This document shows, one piece after another, positions 26,069 to 34,818 of a stretch of DNA of 64,000 nt. Each line of letters begins with the position of its first letter. The first letter of the stretch is position 1. The translations under genes were made by a program, and so were the position numbers. This DNA comes from Aurantiacibacter aquimixticola. GTDB taxonomy: Bacteria > Pseudomonadota > Alphaproteobacteria > Sphingomonadales > Sphingomonadaceae. The stretch is taken from assembly GCF_003605475.1 (NCBI RefSeq), contig NZ_RAHX01000001.1:1860001-1924000 (forward strand), given 5' to 3'. The notes below the pieces were generated by a model. The model made no database searches. It saw nothing but the letters and a program-made list of their open reading frames with translations, and was not told the origin of the DNA.

Positions 26069-26335
26069 CTAGAGCCGCCCGCTGACCATGGCCCAGGCGG
26101 CGCTGCCATTGAGGATCGAATATCCCAGATAGGCCAATAGCCATACGATTGCGCCGTTCGCCGCCGCATACATCGCTCCGCACAGCAGCACGAATTCCAG
26201 CACCATGCTGAACATCGAGACGGTTTTCCGTGCCTCGTAAGGCATGTCGCTGACCATGCGATGGCCGCTATTCATCACCGCGCGATGCCATGCGAAATTG
26301 CCGATACCGAGAAGGAAAGCGATCGCCAGGGCCAT
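26069..26335 (-). CDS. Small membrane protein
   Basis: 88 aa from ATG 26335, preceded by GCAGG. Three hydrophobic segments: residues 1-13 (ALAIAFLLGIGNFAW), 42-60 and 62-80, with a conserved-looking His/Arg loop between the first two. No family recognised. It lies 34 bp upstream of the metallophosphoesterase on the same strand. The frame extends further upstream, but with poor codon use. Confidence 0.65.
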   Translation of the reverse strand: MALAIAFLLGIGNFAWHRAVMNSGHRMVSDMPYEARKTVSMFSMVLEFVLLCGAMYAAANGAIVWLLAYLGYSILNGSAAWAMVSGRL

Positions 26336-26489
26336 CCTGCAATCCTGCCAAATCGGCCTGGCCAGCGCAATCCACGCGCTGGTGGAGCGGTGTTCGCGGT
26401 TCGTCGGGCGCGCGCATCGTTGGTCGGGCATTGGCGGCGACAGGTCGAGCCGTGGCTGCATTCACGAAGAGGCACGCGTAGTTCGGTAT

Positions 26490-26550
26490 TCGCACCGCAG
26501 CCGTTCCAGTCCCACCGGCTGCGGTGCGACCCTCCCACGGGACAGGGAGG
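26490..26550 (+). promoter_or_regulatory. Structured leader of urcA (two hairpins)
   Basis: A perfect 14-bp stem, TCGCACCGCAGCCG (26490-26503) with CGGCTGCGGTGCGA (26516-26529), has a 12-nt loop. One base later comes CCTCCC (26531-26536) with GGGAGG (26545-26550). No T-run follows either, so they are not terminators. They end 20 nt before the urcA ATG. Probably an RNA element controlling stability or translation. Confidence 0.5.
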
Positions 26551-26570
26551 CAAGCTGAAAGGCCCCTCTC

Positions 26571-26882
26571 ATGAACAAAGCCATCGCTCTCGCTCTGGCA
26601 CTCGCTGCAAGCGGGATGGCCCTTTCTCCCGCCCTCGCTTCCGCGCAGGATCAGGCTTCCGTTGCGGTTGCCTATGACGACCTCGACCTCTCCACGCTAG
26701 AAGGCGTCGCCGAACTGGATCGCCGGGTGGATCGCGCAGCGCGCCGTGTATGCGGCGTCAACGAAACCACGCTCGGCACGCGCCTGCGCAGCCGTGAGGC
26801 CCGGACGTGCTATGTGCAGGCGAAGCGCGACTTCGAGCGTCGGCTCGCCAGTATCATGCACGACGCGCAGCGCGGCGGCTGA
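26571..26882 (+). CDS. UrcA family exported protein
   Basis: 103 aa. Signal peptide of about 25 residues ending ALASAQ, then the UrcA core: VAVAYDDLDLSTLEGVAELDRRVDRAARRVCG with a second cysteine in RTCYVQAK. The two cysteines probably form a disulfide in the periplasm. UrcA proteins are common in Sphingomonadales and have no established role. AAAGG 10-14 nt before the ATG serves as ribosome site. A terminator closes the gene at 26908. Confidence 0.88.
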   Translation: MNKAIALALALAASGMALSPALASAQDQASVAVAYDDLDLSTLEGVAELDRRVDRAARRVCGVNETTLGTRLRSREARTCYVQAKRDFERRLASIMHDAQRGG

Positions 26883-26907
26883 TACCGCCGCCAAGTCGGA
26901 AAAATGA

Positions 26908-26932
26908 AAAGGGCGCCGCACTGGCGCCCTTT
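26908..26932. terminator. Bidirectional intrinsic terminator between urcA and the LytTR regulator
   Basis: AAAGGGCGCC (26908-26917) pairs perfectly with GGCGCCCTTT (26923-26932) across a five-base loop, with A-rich and T-rich flanks on the two strands. It serves urcA on the plus strand and the convergent response-regulator gene on the minus strand. Confidence 0.85.
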
Positions 26933-26938
26933 CTCGCT

Positions 26939-27703
26939 TTACCGACCGGCCATCGCCTTGACCTTTTTCAGATAGGTCCGCCCGATCCGCAGCTCTTCGT
27001 CATCCTCGAGCTCCGCGCACCAGACACCCAGTCCTTCGTGTTTTAGGCCGCGAATGAAATCGCGGCGCAATATGGTGGAGCGGTGAATGCGGATAAACTT
27101 CTCCGGATCGAGCTTCGCTTCGAGGCCGGCGATCGTTTGCAACAGCAGGTAGCTGGTCTCTCCGACATGGAGCCGCACATAATCGCGTTCGGCATCGATG
27201 CGGAACACTTCGTTCGCTTCGATACGCAGCAATTCGGAACGATGCGGAACCCAGAATTCGCGCAGCCAGGGATCCTCGGCATCGCTGCCGAAGGCGTCCC
27301 TTCGGCGCGCAAGGGCGCGCTCGATGGCGCGCTCCAGCCTGTCCGACGCAACCGGTTTCAACACATAGTCGATGGCTTCGAGGTCGAATGCCTCCACAGC
27401 GAAGTTTTCATGCGCGGTGACGAAGATGACCGCCGGGCCGCTATCGCTCCTTCGCGCGGCCCGTGCGACATCAAGACCGTCCATCCCGGGCATGGTCATG
27501 TCGAGCAGCAGCAGATCGGGCGTCAGCTTCTCTGCCAAGCGCAGCGCCGCTTCTCCATCGCTGGCCGTCCCGACGACGCTGAGCTGGGGGATTTCGGCGC
27601 ACAGCACCTGCATCCGCTCGATCGCAAGCGGTTCGTCGTCGACGATCAGAGTGCGCAAGGGTTCGTCGGTGGTTCGATGGCTCGGACCGTTTCCCGCTGT
27701 CAT
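26939..27703 (-). CDS. LytTR-type response regulator
   Basis: 254 aa. Receiver domain at about 16-130: DDEPLAIERMQ, phospho-acceptor Asp in LLLDMTMPGMDG, Thr/Ala in FVTAHENF, Lys in VLKPV. The C-terminal LytTR DNA-binding domain follows from about 150 (RIEANEVFRIDAERDYVRLHV, IHRSTILRRDFIRG). Partner of the kinase encoded just upstream; stop and start overlap by 4 nt (ATGA). AlgR/LytR-type regulators bind direct repeats. Targets are not evident. Confidence 0.93.
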   Translation of the reverse strand: MTAGNGPSHRTTDEPLRTLIVDDEPLAIERMQVLCAEIPQLSVVGTASDGEAALRLAEKLTPDLLLLDMTMPGMDGLDVARAARRSDSGPAVIFVTAHENFAVEAFDLEAIDYVLKPVASDRLERAIERALARRRDAFGSDAEDPWLREFWVPHRSELLRIEANEVFRIDAERDYVRLHVGETSYLLLQTIAGLEAKLDPEKFIRIHRSTILRRDFIRGLKHEGLGVWCAELEDDEELRIGRTYLKKVKAMAGR

Positions 27704-28884
27704 GCTGCCGCCCTTTCCTTCATGCGCCGGAGTGGCAAGCGCAGATGCGTGGCGAAGCCGCGCTCTGCATGGCCGGAAACGACGGTCGCTTCATTGCCGA
27801 AGCGCGCCTGCAGCCGCTGGCGCACATTGCCAAGGCCGATACCGAATCCCGGCCGCGTATCATCCCGGTCCGCTGCTGACGCGCCATCGTCCGATACGGT
27901 GATCACAAGCCGGCCGTATTCCTCTCGCGCGGACAGGCTGATCGTCACGCGCCCGCTCGACGGTGCCACCGCATGCTTGACCGAATTTTCGATCAGGGGC
28001 TGCAGGACCATGCCGGGGACCAGCGCGTTCTCGAGCTCTGCCGGAATGTCGTATTGCGCCACCAGCCGCATCGGGAAGCGCACCGCTTCGATATCGAGAT
28101 AGAGTTTCTGCAACGCGATTTCCTCGCGCAGCGGCACGTCGGCCGTCGTGTCCTCGGCAAGGCTGCGGCGATAGAACGTGCTCAGCATCTGGATCATCCG
28201 CTCCGCCGCCTGGGTCTTGCCCGTCAGGACCAGCGCGGACAGCGAATTGAGCGTGTTGAACAGGAAGTGCGGATTGACCTGGTAACGCAGGCTCTTCAGC
28301 TCCGCCGCCTTTGCCGCGCTGCGAAATTCCTGTTCGCGCCGCTCTGCCACACGCGCCTTCTCGCCGACGAGAAGCGCAAGGTAGAATGCGCACCAGGCAA
28401 GCAGCACGAAATAGCGGCTGAAGCCGATCTCGATGATCTGCGCCTGTGCACTCGGCGTCAAAAATTCGGACATACTGGCGAGTATTTCGTTTTCGCCGTC
28501 GTTCGGGTCGATTCCGCGCCGTTCCGCAAATTCGACCAGCATCTTGTCGCTGACGGCCGCCTGCGTATCGGCGAAGATCACACGATTGGCCTGTGCGCTC
28601 AGCAACGCGGCAGGCAGAGCGAAGAGCAATGCGGCAGTGATCTTGGCCCAGAGCGGTTTGGCATCGAACGGCCGAAGCACGACCCACAGCCCGATCGTGA
28701 TGAGGATGGAGACGAGGATCGAGAGAATCCGCGGCCGGCTCATATCCACCAGCTGCTCCATCCCCAGCAGTTCGGCGCGCAGCGAGACGATCACCCAATA
28801 GGTCGCCCACAGGCCGATGATGGAGATCATCACCAATTTGAACGGCACGCGGGTCACGGCCTTTTCGGAAGAAGCCTGGTCCAT
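27700..28884 (-). CDS. LytS-type sensor histidine kinase
   Basis: 394 aa. Hydrophobic segments near 18-36, 55-70, 80-98 and 155-172 form a membrane sensor. Next comes the His_kinase (PF06580-type) domain with the phospho-accepting His in YQVNPHFLFNTLNSLSAL. The ATPase part has PLIENSVKHAV (N-box) and the glycine-rich FGIGLGNVRQRL. The region between TM2 and TM3 could be a periplasmic sensor loop. Forms a two-component system with the LytTR gene it overlaps. Confidence 0.92.
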   Translation of the reverse strand: MDQASSEKAVTRVPFKLVMISIIGLWATYWVIVSLRAELLGMEQLVDMSRPRILSILVSILITIGLWVVLRPFDAKPLWAKITAALLFALPAALLSAQANRVIFADTQAAVSDKMLVEFAERRGIDPNDGENEILASMSEFLTPSAQAQIIEIGFSRYFVLLAWCAFYLALLVGEKARVAERREQEFRSAAKAAELKSLRYQVNPHFLFNTLNSLSALVLTGKTQAAERMIQMLSTFYRRSLAEDTTADVPLREEIALQKLYLDIEAVRFPMRLVAQYDIPAELENALVPGMVLQPLIENSVKHAVAPSSGRVTISLSAREEYGRLVITVSDDGASAADRDDTRPGFGIGLGNVRQRLQARFGNEATVVSGHAERGFATHLRLPLRRMKERAAA

Positions 28885-28989
28885 CGCCCCGGTCTAGCCT
28901 TATCGTCGGCGTGCAGCCAGCAGCGTCGGCGGTTTCCATCGAAACCGGTATGACGCCTGTCGAAGAGCGGCTTGCGCGCAAGCGTCGCC

Positions 28990-30519
28990 CTAGTCGGCGA
29001 GCAGTCCTTCTTCACGTATTTTCTCGCGCCAGTGCAGCGGGGCAAGCGTGTGGACATTGTTGCCCTGCGAATCGACCGCGACGGTGACGGGCATATCCTT
29101 CACCGTGAATTCGTAGATCGCTTCCATGCCCAGATCCTCGAAAGCGACGACCTTCGCTTCCTTGATCGCGCGGGCGACCAGATAGGCCGCGCCGCCGGTC
29201 GCCATCAGATACGCAACCTTGAAGCGGCTGATCACGTCCACCGCATCGGCGCCGCGTTCCGCCTTGCCGATCATCGCCAGCAGACCGAGATCGAGCATCA
29301 TTTCCGTGAATCTGTCCATCCGCGTGGCCGTGGTGGGGCCCGCGGGCCCGACGACTTCGCCCATCACCGGATCGACCGGCCCGACATAATAGATCGCGCG
29401 CCCTGCGAATTTGACCGGAAGCTCTTCGCCCCGCTCCAGCATGTCGTGGATCCGCTTATGCGCCGCATCGCGCCCCGTGAGCATAGCCCCGTTGAGCAGA
29501 AGGCGGTCGCCGTGCTTCCAGCTGGCCACCTCTTCGGGCGAGAGGTTGTCGAGATCGACGCGTTTCGCTTCTGCGTCCGGTTCCCAGTGCACGTCCGGCC
29601 ATTTGTCGAGATCGGGCTGCGGAAGATAGGCCGGGCCGCTTCCGTCCAGGGTCACATGCGCATGCCGGGTGGCAGCGCAGTTCGGAATCATCGCCACCGG
29701 CTTTCCGGCCGCATGGCAGGGCCAGTCGAGGATCTTCACGTCGAGCACGGTGGACAGGCCGCCAAGTCCCTGCGCGCCGACACCTTGCGCGTTTACCGCG
29801 TCGAAAATGTCGATCCGCAGCTGCTCGATATCGCTTTGCGCCCCTCGTGCCTTCAGCTGGGCCATGTCGATCGGGTCCATCAGCGATTGCTTGGCAAGCT
29901 TCATGCAATGCTCCGCCGTGCCGCCGATGCCGATGCCGAGCATGCCCGGTGGACACCAGCCCGCGCCCATGCTCGGGATCTGCTCGACCACCCAGTCGAC
30001 GATATTGTCGCTGGGATTCATCATCTTGAACTTGCTCTTATTTTCGCTGCCGCCGCCCTTGGCCGCGACATCCACTTCAACCGTGTTGCCCGGCACCATT
30101 TCAACGCTCAGCACACAGGGCGTATTGTCACGCGTGTTGCGGCGGGTGAAGGCGGGATCGGCAAGGATGGATGCGCGCAGCTTGTTTTCGGCGTGGTTGT
30201 AAGCGCGGCGCACACCTTCGTCGACGACGTCCTGCAGCGACTTTTCCGATCCGAGCCGACAATCCTGCCCCCACTTGACGAACACGTTGACGATGCCAGT
30301 GTCCTGGCAGATCGGCCGATGGCCTTCGGCGCACATGCGGCTGTTTGTCAGGATCTGCGCGATCGCATCCTTCGCCGCCGGGCCCTGCTCGACCTTGTAG
30401 GCCTCGCCTAGCGCGGTGATGTAATCCATAGGATGGTAATAGGAGATATATTGCAGCGCGTCGGCGACCGTTTCGATCAGGTCTTCCTCGCGTATCGTCG
30501 TCATACCCGCGTCGCTCAT
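28990..30519 (-). CDS. Class I fumarate hydratase (Fe-S)
   Basis: 509 aa, oxygen-sensitive [4Fe-4S] fumarase, interconverting fumarate and malate in the TCA cycle. The Cys ligand motif HRPICQDTGIVNVF is at about residue 65. Other candidate ligands lie in GAGWCPPGMLGIGIGG and IPNCAATRHAHV. The C-terminal beta domain has GPAGPTTATRMD and ATGGAAYLVARAIK. ATG 30519 follows GAGGAG at 10-15 nt; an internal ATG at 30504 is possible. It depends on the Fe-S machinery encoded in the window. Confidence 0.95.
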   Translation of the reverse strand: MSDAGMTTIREEDLIETVADALQYISYYHPMDYITALGEAYKVEQGPAAKDAIAQILTNSRMCAEGHRPICQDTGIVNVFVKWGQDCRLGSEKSLQDVVDEGVRRAYNHAENKLRASILADPAFTRRNTRDNTPCVLSVEMVPGNTVEVDVAAKGGGSENKSKFKMMNPSDNIVDWVVEQIPSMGAGWCPPGMLGIGIGGTAEHCMKLAKQSLMDPIDMAQLKARGAQSDIEQLRIDIFDAVNAQGVGAQGLGGLSTVLDVKILDWPCHAAGKPVAMIPNCAATRHAHVTLDGSGPAYLPQPDLDKWPDVHWEPDAEAKRVDLDNLSPEEVASWKHGDRLLLNGAMLTGRDAAHKRIHDMLERGEELPVKFAGRAIYYVGPVDPVMGEVVGPAGPTTATRMDRFTEMMLDLGLLAMIGKAERGADAVDVISRFKVAYLMATGGAAYLVARAIKEAKVVAFEDLGMEAIYEFTVKDMPVTVAVDSQGNNVHTLAPLHWREKIREEGLLAD

Positions 30520-30649
30520 CGTGACAGGACTCCTCTTTGTCGAGAGCGCCATAGGCTTTGCCGCCGCGCCCGGTCAAAGCTATTGGCCAAGCGGCGCGGC
30601 TTGCGTAAGGACAAGGCCGCCGATTGGGCCGCCCCAGCAGGACGAAAGA

Positions 30650-31291
30650 ATGACCGATTTGACCACCGCCGATCCGCTCGACGCCGCAGAGGCCGCCAAT
30701 CGCGGGCCCGATACGCCCAGCGGCCGTGCCCGGCGCGCGATGATCGACAGCCAGTTGCGCACCAGCGGCGTAAACGAACCCTTCGTTCTTCGCCGGATGG
30801 CGCAGGTTCCGCGCGAGAATTTCGTACCCGCGGCGGGTGTCGGCACCGCCTACATGGATCGTGCAATCCGGCTGGAAGGCGGAGGCTGGCTTCCCGCGCC
30901 GGTGGTGCAGGGCAGGATGCTGGAAGAGGCCAATCCGCGCGGTGACGAGCATGCGCTCGTGGTCGATGGCGGCTCCGGTTATCTCGCCGAATTGCTGCGC
31001 CCGCTGGTGAAGGAAATGACCGTCATTTCGCCCGAGGATGCCGTCGGTTCGGGCCGCAAGGGTAAGGGCGCCGACCTGCTGGTGATAGACGGCGCGGTCG
31101 AACATGTTCCCACCGCGCTTGCCAAGCGGCTGGCGGACAACGCTCTGATCGTGACCGGAATCGTCACCGATGGCGTCACCCGCGTGGCGCGCGGTCGCAA
31201 GACGGCAGCGGGCGTTTCTCTCATTCCCGTCTTCGATACCGGCATTCCGCAGCTCCGCGCTTTCGACAAGCCGAAGGGCTGGAGCTTCTGA
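30650..31291 (+). CDS. Protein-L-isoaspartate O-methyltransferase-like protein (degenerate)
   Basis: 213 aa. The N-terminal PIMT helices are recognisable (RRAMIDSQLRTSGVNEPFVLRRMAQVPRENFVP), followed by VGTAYMDRAIRL. But the SAM site reads VVDGGSGYLAELL, lacking part of the usual longer glycine motif, and the middle of the Rossmann fold is shortened. It may have lost or changed methyltransferase activity. It precedes the tolC-like gene by 2 bp; pcm-tolC-popZ is a recurring order in alphaproteobacteria. Confidence 0.82.
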   Translation: MTDLTTADPLDAAEAANRGPDTPSGRARRAMIDSQLRTSGVNEPFVLRRMAQVPRENFVPAAGVGTAYMDRAIRLEGGGWLPAPVVQGRMLEEANPRGDEHALVVDGGSGYLAELLRPLVKEMTVISPEDAVGSGRKGKGADLLVIDGAVEHVPTALAKRLADNALIVTGIVTDGVTRVARGRKTAAGVSLIPVFDTGIPQLRAFDKPKGWSF

Positions 31292-31293
31292 TC

Positions 31294-32766
31294 ATGCGCA
31301 CGCGGCGGATCACGGCGGTGCTGATGGCGGGTGCATGCCTGTTCGCCGCGCCGGCATCGGCCGATACGCTGAAGGAGGCGCTGACCCGCGCCTATAACGA
31401 CAATCCAACGCTGGAGGCCGCTCGGGCGCAACTTCGGGCGACCGACGAGAATGTGCCGATCCAGCGTTCGCAAGGCCTCCCTTCAGTCAATGCCAGCGGC
31501 CGGTACTCCGAATTCCTCGTTCAGAATTCCACAAGCTTCATCGCGCCGGAACGCGCGCTAAGCGCGGATATCGATCTTGGTGTCCCGATCTATCAGGGCG
31601 GCGCGGTGCGTAACGGCATCCTTGCCGCAGAAAACCGGGTCGAGGCGGGTCGCGCCGATCTTCGCGGGACGGAAAGCGCGATCTTCACCCAGGTTGTCGC
31701 CGCCTATATGGATGTCATCCTGAATGAGGCGCTCGTTTCGCTTTCGACTAACAATGTCGATGTCCTCGCCATCAATCTCGAAGCGACTAGCGACCGCTTC
31801 CAGATTGGCGATCTCACCCGTACCGATGTTGCGCAGTCCGAAAGCCGGCTCGCCATCGCGCGCGGCGATCTTCGAAGCTCTCAAGCCAATCTCGTGGCCG
31901 CGCGGGAAGAGTATATCGCCCTTGTCGGCACCCCGCCGACCGATCTCGAACCTCCGCCGCCCCTTCCCGGCCTGCCAGCGAGCCCGGATGAGGCGGTCGA
32001 CGTCGCGCTTGCCAACAATCCAGACCTCATCGCCGCGAAAGAGCGGGCCGAGGCTGCGGGGTTCGACATCGAGGTTGCCGGTTCGGGCCGCTTGCCGCGA
32101 GTCAGCCTGTTCACCAATGGCGGGTATCAGAATTTCCTCGGTACGCTTGGTGCCATTCCTGGTGAAGATGCCGACCAGACTGCGACGAGCGCAACGGCCG
32201 GCGTCCAGCTCTCCGTGCCGATCTTCCAGGGTGGGCGAGTGGCCGCACAGCAACGGCAGGCGACCGCTCAGGCGCAGGCCGCATATGAACAGGTCATCGC
32301 CGTCGAGCGAAGCATCATCGCACAGGTCCGCGCCGCCTATTCCAGCTGGCGCGCAGCTAACGCCATCATCGCGTCCAGCCAGGCCGCCGTCGATGCGGCG
32401 GCGCTCAGCCTCGAAGGCGTGCGCGCGGAAAACACGGTTGGCAATCGCACAGTGCTCGACATTCTCGATGCGCAGCAGGAATTGCTCCGCGCGCAGGTCC
32501 AGCTCGTGACGGCGCGGCGCAACGCCTATGTCGCCGGTTTCAGCCTTCTCGCCTCCATGGGCCGCGCCGAAGCGCGCGATCTCGGTCTGGGGGAGGAGGG
32601 CGTGCTCTACGATCCAATCGACAATTACGAGCGTGTTCGCGGCATCATCTGGGATTGGCAGCGCGATCCCGCACCGGTGGCCACCAGCAGCCGGACCGTT
32701 GACATCCCGGCGGCTGATGGAGACATTCCAGACTCCACGACGCCAATCGAACCGATAGGGAACTGA
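31294..32766 (+). CDS. TolC-family outer membrane efflux channel
   Basis: 490 aa. Signal peptide with cleavage after APASA (about residue 23). Two OEP repeats follow, starting LKEALTRAYNDNPTLEAARAQ and PDEAVDVALANNPDLIAAKE. Coiled-coil heptads and short strand pairs (LSADIDLGVPIYQGG, VQLSVPIFQGGRVA) correspond to the alpha-barrel and beta-barrel. Trimeric exit duct for RND or type I exporters; no such pump is encoded here. It abuts popZ with no gap (TGA ATG). Confidence 0.94.
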   Translation: MRTRRITAVLMAGACLFAAPASADTLKEALTRAYNDNPTLEAARAQLRATDENVPIQRSQGLPSVNASGRYSEFLVQNSTSFIAPERALSADIDLGVPIYQGGAVRNGILAAENRVEAGRADLRGTESAIFTQVVAAYMDVILNEALVSLSTNNVDVLAINLEATSDRFQIGDLTRTDVAQSESRLAIARGDLRSSQANLVAAREEYIALVGTPPTDLEPPPPLPGLPASPDEAVDVALANNPDLIAAKERAEAAGFDIEVAGSGRLPRVSLFTNGGYQNFLGTLGAIPGEDADQTATSATAGVQLSVPIFQGGRVAAQQRQATAQAQAAYEQVIAVERSIIAQVRAAYSSWRAANAIIASSQAAVDAAALSLEGVRAENTVGNRTVLDILDAQQELLRAQVQLVTARRNAYVAGFSLLASMGRAEARDLGLGEEGVLYDPIDNYERVRGIIWDWQRDPAPVATSSRTVDIPAADGDIPDSTTPIEPIGN

Positions 32767-33249
32767 ATGCGGCAGGAAGGTGAATCCTCGGTCGAGGAAA
32801 TCCTTGAATCGATCAAGCGCGTGATTGAGCGCGACAATCGCGCTGCCGCGCCATCGGCGCCTGCGATCAAGGCCGATCCGCAGGATAATTCCGAGGCCCG
32901 CGCTTTTGCGATGGATCCGGCCAGCGATGACGAAGCCGACGAAATCCTCGATCTCGGCGAAGCGGGCGCGGCGTTTGGCGAAGACGAGAGCACCGATGAA
33001 GAGACAGCCGAATCGCTGACGAATGCAGGCTCGGCCGAGGCAATGCGCCAATCGCTCGCCGCCCTTGCCATGCTTTCCGACCCCCCCGCCAAGCCGCAGA
33101 TCGTACGCTCAGGCGAGACATCGCTGGAAGGCATGGTTCGGGACATGCTACGACCGATGCTTGCGCAATGGCTTGACGATCACCTGCCGGAGATGGTCGA
33201 ACGGCTGGTCAAGGCCGAGATTGCCCGCATCGCCGGCAAAAAGCGCTGA
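32767..33249 (+). CDS. popZ: PopZ-like polar organizing protein (DUF2497)
   Basis: 160 aa. The N-terminal motif [17 protein letters not shown] and the C-terminal [25 protein letters not shown] region are the two conserved ends of PopZ. They are separated by an acidic, low-complexity linker (about 30-90) rich in Asp, Glu and Ala. In Caulobacter the linker and C-terminal helices form a polar matrix that holds ParB-parS and recruits cell-cycle proteins. Here parAB and parS are encoded about 16-19 kb away. Its start directly follows the tolC-like stop. Confidence 0.88.
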   Translation: MRQEGESSVEEILESIKRVIERDNRAAAPSAPAIKADPQDNSEARAFAMDPASDDEADEILDLGEAGAAFGEDESTDEETAESLTNAGSAEAMRQSLAALAMLSDPPAKPQIVRSGETSLEGMVRDMLRPMLAQWLDDHLPEMVERLVKAEIARIAGKKR

Positions 33250-33329
33250 CGCTGACAAACTCGATTAAGGATATTGCGAAGGCCGAACGCGCGCTGGCCA
33301 AGATCGGCGGCGACGCGGTCGAGCGGCAT

Positions 33330-33623
33330 GTGTTTATCTGTGCGGTGTCCGACAAGCAGAAGTGCTGCAAGCGCGACGTCGGCGAGAAGGCGTGGAAATA
33401 TCTCAAGCGGCGGCTGAAGGAGCTCGGCCTGGTGGGGCGCGGCGGCATCCAGCGCACGAAGGCCGATTGCCTGCAGCTTTGCGAAGCGGGACCCATCGTC
33501 GTCGTCTGGCCGGACCGGGTCTGGTATCACTCCTGTACGGAGGTCGTGCTCGAGAGGATCATTCAGGAACACTTGATCGGCGGGATGCCGGTAGCGAACT
33601 ACCAGCTGCATCCGCCCGCCTAA
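33330..33623 (+). CDS. Thioredoxin-like [2Fe-2S] ferredoxin-family protein
   Basis: 97 aa from the first usable start, GTG 33330. The four cluster ligands fit the thioredoxin-like ferredoxin pattern: one Cys in VFICAVS, one of the pair in KQKCCKRD, and two in [13 protein letters not shown], followed by [10 protein letters not shown]. About 26 further in-frame codons upstream (33252-33329), ending [10 protein letters not shown], look like the family's N-terminal helix. Their only potential start is CTG 33252, two bases after the popZ stop. Possible non-AUG or re-initiated start. Confidence 0.8.
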   Translation: MFICAVSDKQKCCKRDVGEKAWKYLKRRLKELGLVGRGGIQRTKADCLQLCEAGPIVVVWPDRVWYHSCTEVVLERIIQEHLIGGMPVANYQLHPPA

Positions 33624-33934
33624 TCCCGCTTGTCCTCGTCCAGACTGTCGAGCGAATTGTCGACTGCCTCGTCATGTCCCGTCCCGCTCGACAGGAATAC
33701 CAGTCCCATGAGCGCGCTCATCAGCAGCATCGAGAACCCGATCCCCAGGGCCGTCGCAATGAAGAAGTGCGGCGACACTTCATCGGCCCCATTATAGATG
33801 ATCGTCATCGCGATGATCACCACACCGAGCGTAATCGCGAACATGAAGCGCATGATGCGCCGATAGCGCGCCCAGGCGAAAGCGGCATTTTCAGGATCTT
33901 CGAGGGGTGAGCGACCGGGCATTCCCCCGCTCAT
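33620..33934 (-). CDS. Hypothetical two-TM membrane protein
   Basis: 104 aa from ATG 33934 (a TTG at 33958 is an alternative). A charged N-terminus with [22 protein letters not shown] precedes two hydrophobic segments (about 34-56 and 65-88), then a short acidic tail. Conserved-looking but I know no family name. It overlaps the ferredoxin-like gene end by 4 bp (convergent). Confidence 0.72.
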   Translation of the reverse strand: MSGGMPGRSPLEDPENAAFAWARYRRIMRFMFAITLGVVIIAMTIIYNGADEVSPHFFIATALGIGFSMLLMSALMGLVFLSSGTGHDEAVDNSLDSLDEDKRD

Positions 33935-34022
33935 GGACCTGTGCGGCTGGTCTGGCAATGTTATGGGTTTGCCGGACCGGGTCTTTTAGTGGCACACTCG
34001 CGCAAAGAGGAGTTAGATCACC

Positions 34023-34451
34023 ATGTCCGTCGCCCAGATCATTCAGGATCGCGATCCCACGATCGTGTCATGCACGCCCGAACAAAGCGTGGAGATTGCG
34101 GCCAAGCTGCTCGCCGAAAAACGCATCGGCGCCCTGCCCGTTCTCGATGGTGACAAAGTTGCCGGAATATTTTCCGAGCGGGATCTGCTGTATTGCATCG
34201 CGCAGGAAGGCGAGGCGGTTCTGCACCGGGCCATCGGCGAAGTGATGACCTCGCCCGCGATTACGATCACCGCGGATGTCGATGTGCTGGCGGCGCTGTC
34301 CATGATGACGAAACGCCGGATCCGGCATCTGCCGGTGGTGGATGGCGATCGCATGATCGGCTTCGTTTCCATCGGCGATCTTGTGAAATACCGCATGGAT
34401 CGCATCGAATCCGAAGCGCAGCAAATGCGCGATTATATCACCACGGCTTGA
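34023..34451 (+). CDS. Two-CBS-domain protein
   Basis: 142 aa made of a CBS pair: first repeat about 10-65 (VSCTPEQSVEIAAKLLAEKRIGALPVLDG), second about 75-130 (TITADVDVLAALSMMTKRRIRHLPVVDG). Such stand-alone pairs bind adenosine nucleotides and often regulate other proteins. AGAGGAG lies 10-16 nt before the ATG. It precedes the ErpA-like gene by 30 bp. The partner is unknown. Confidence 0.9.
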   Translation: MSVAQIIQDRDPTIVSCTPEQSVEIAAKLLAEKRIGALPVLDGDKVAGIFSERDLLYCIAQEGEAVLHRAIGEVMTSPAITITADVDVLAALSMMTKRRIRHLPVVDGDRMIGFVSIGDLVKYRMDRIESEAQQMRDYITTA

Positions 34452-34481
34452 GCGCGGGCCGCGCGCGCCTACATTCAGAAG

Positions 34482-34808
34482 ATGGACAGCACGATGCAAC
34501 TCAGTCCCGCTGCGGCAAAGCGCGTGGCGATGATCGCCCGGAAGCAGGGCAAGCCGGCCGTCCTTCGGCTTTCGGTTGAGGGCGGCGGCTGCTCGGGCTT
34601 CCAGTACAAATTCGATCTCGATGAACCCGATGGCGAGGACAGCGTCAGCGAGACCGATGGGGTGAGGCTCGTTGTCGATCCGGTAAGCCTCGATCTGGTC
34701 GCTGGCAGCGTGGTCGATTTCGTCGAATCGCTCGGCGGCGCGGCGTTCCGCGTGGAAAATCCGAATGCCGCGGCAGGCTGCGGTTGCGGTTCCAGCTTCG
34801 GCATCTAA
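34482..34808 (+). CDS. erpA: ErpA-type iron-sulfur insertion protein
   Basis: 108 aa A-type carrier with the three ligand cysteines: one in [11 protein letters not shown] and two in AGCGCGSSF. The [17 protein letters not shown] stretch is typical of ErpA/IscA. Delivers [4Fe-4S] clusters to targets. Distinct from the suf-linked SufA at 5379. It is followed by xthA after 10 bp. Confidence 0.92.
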   Translation: MDSTMQLSPAAAKRVAMIARKQGKPAVLRLSVEGGGCSGFQYKFDLDEPDGEDSVSETDGVRLVVDPVSLDLVAGSVVDFVESLGGAAFRVENPNAAAGCGCGSSFGI

Positions 34809-34818
34809 TGCTGCGGCG

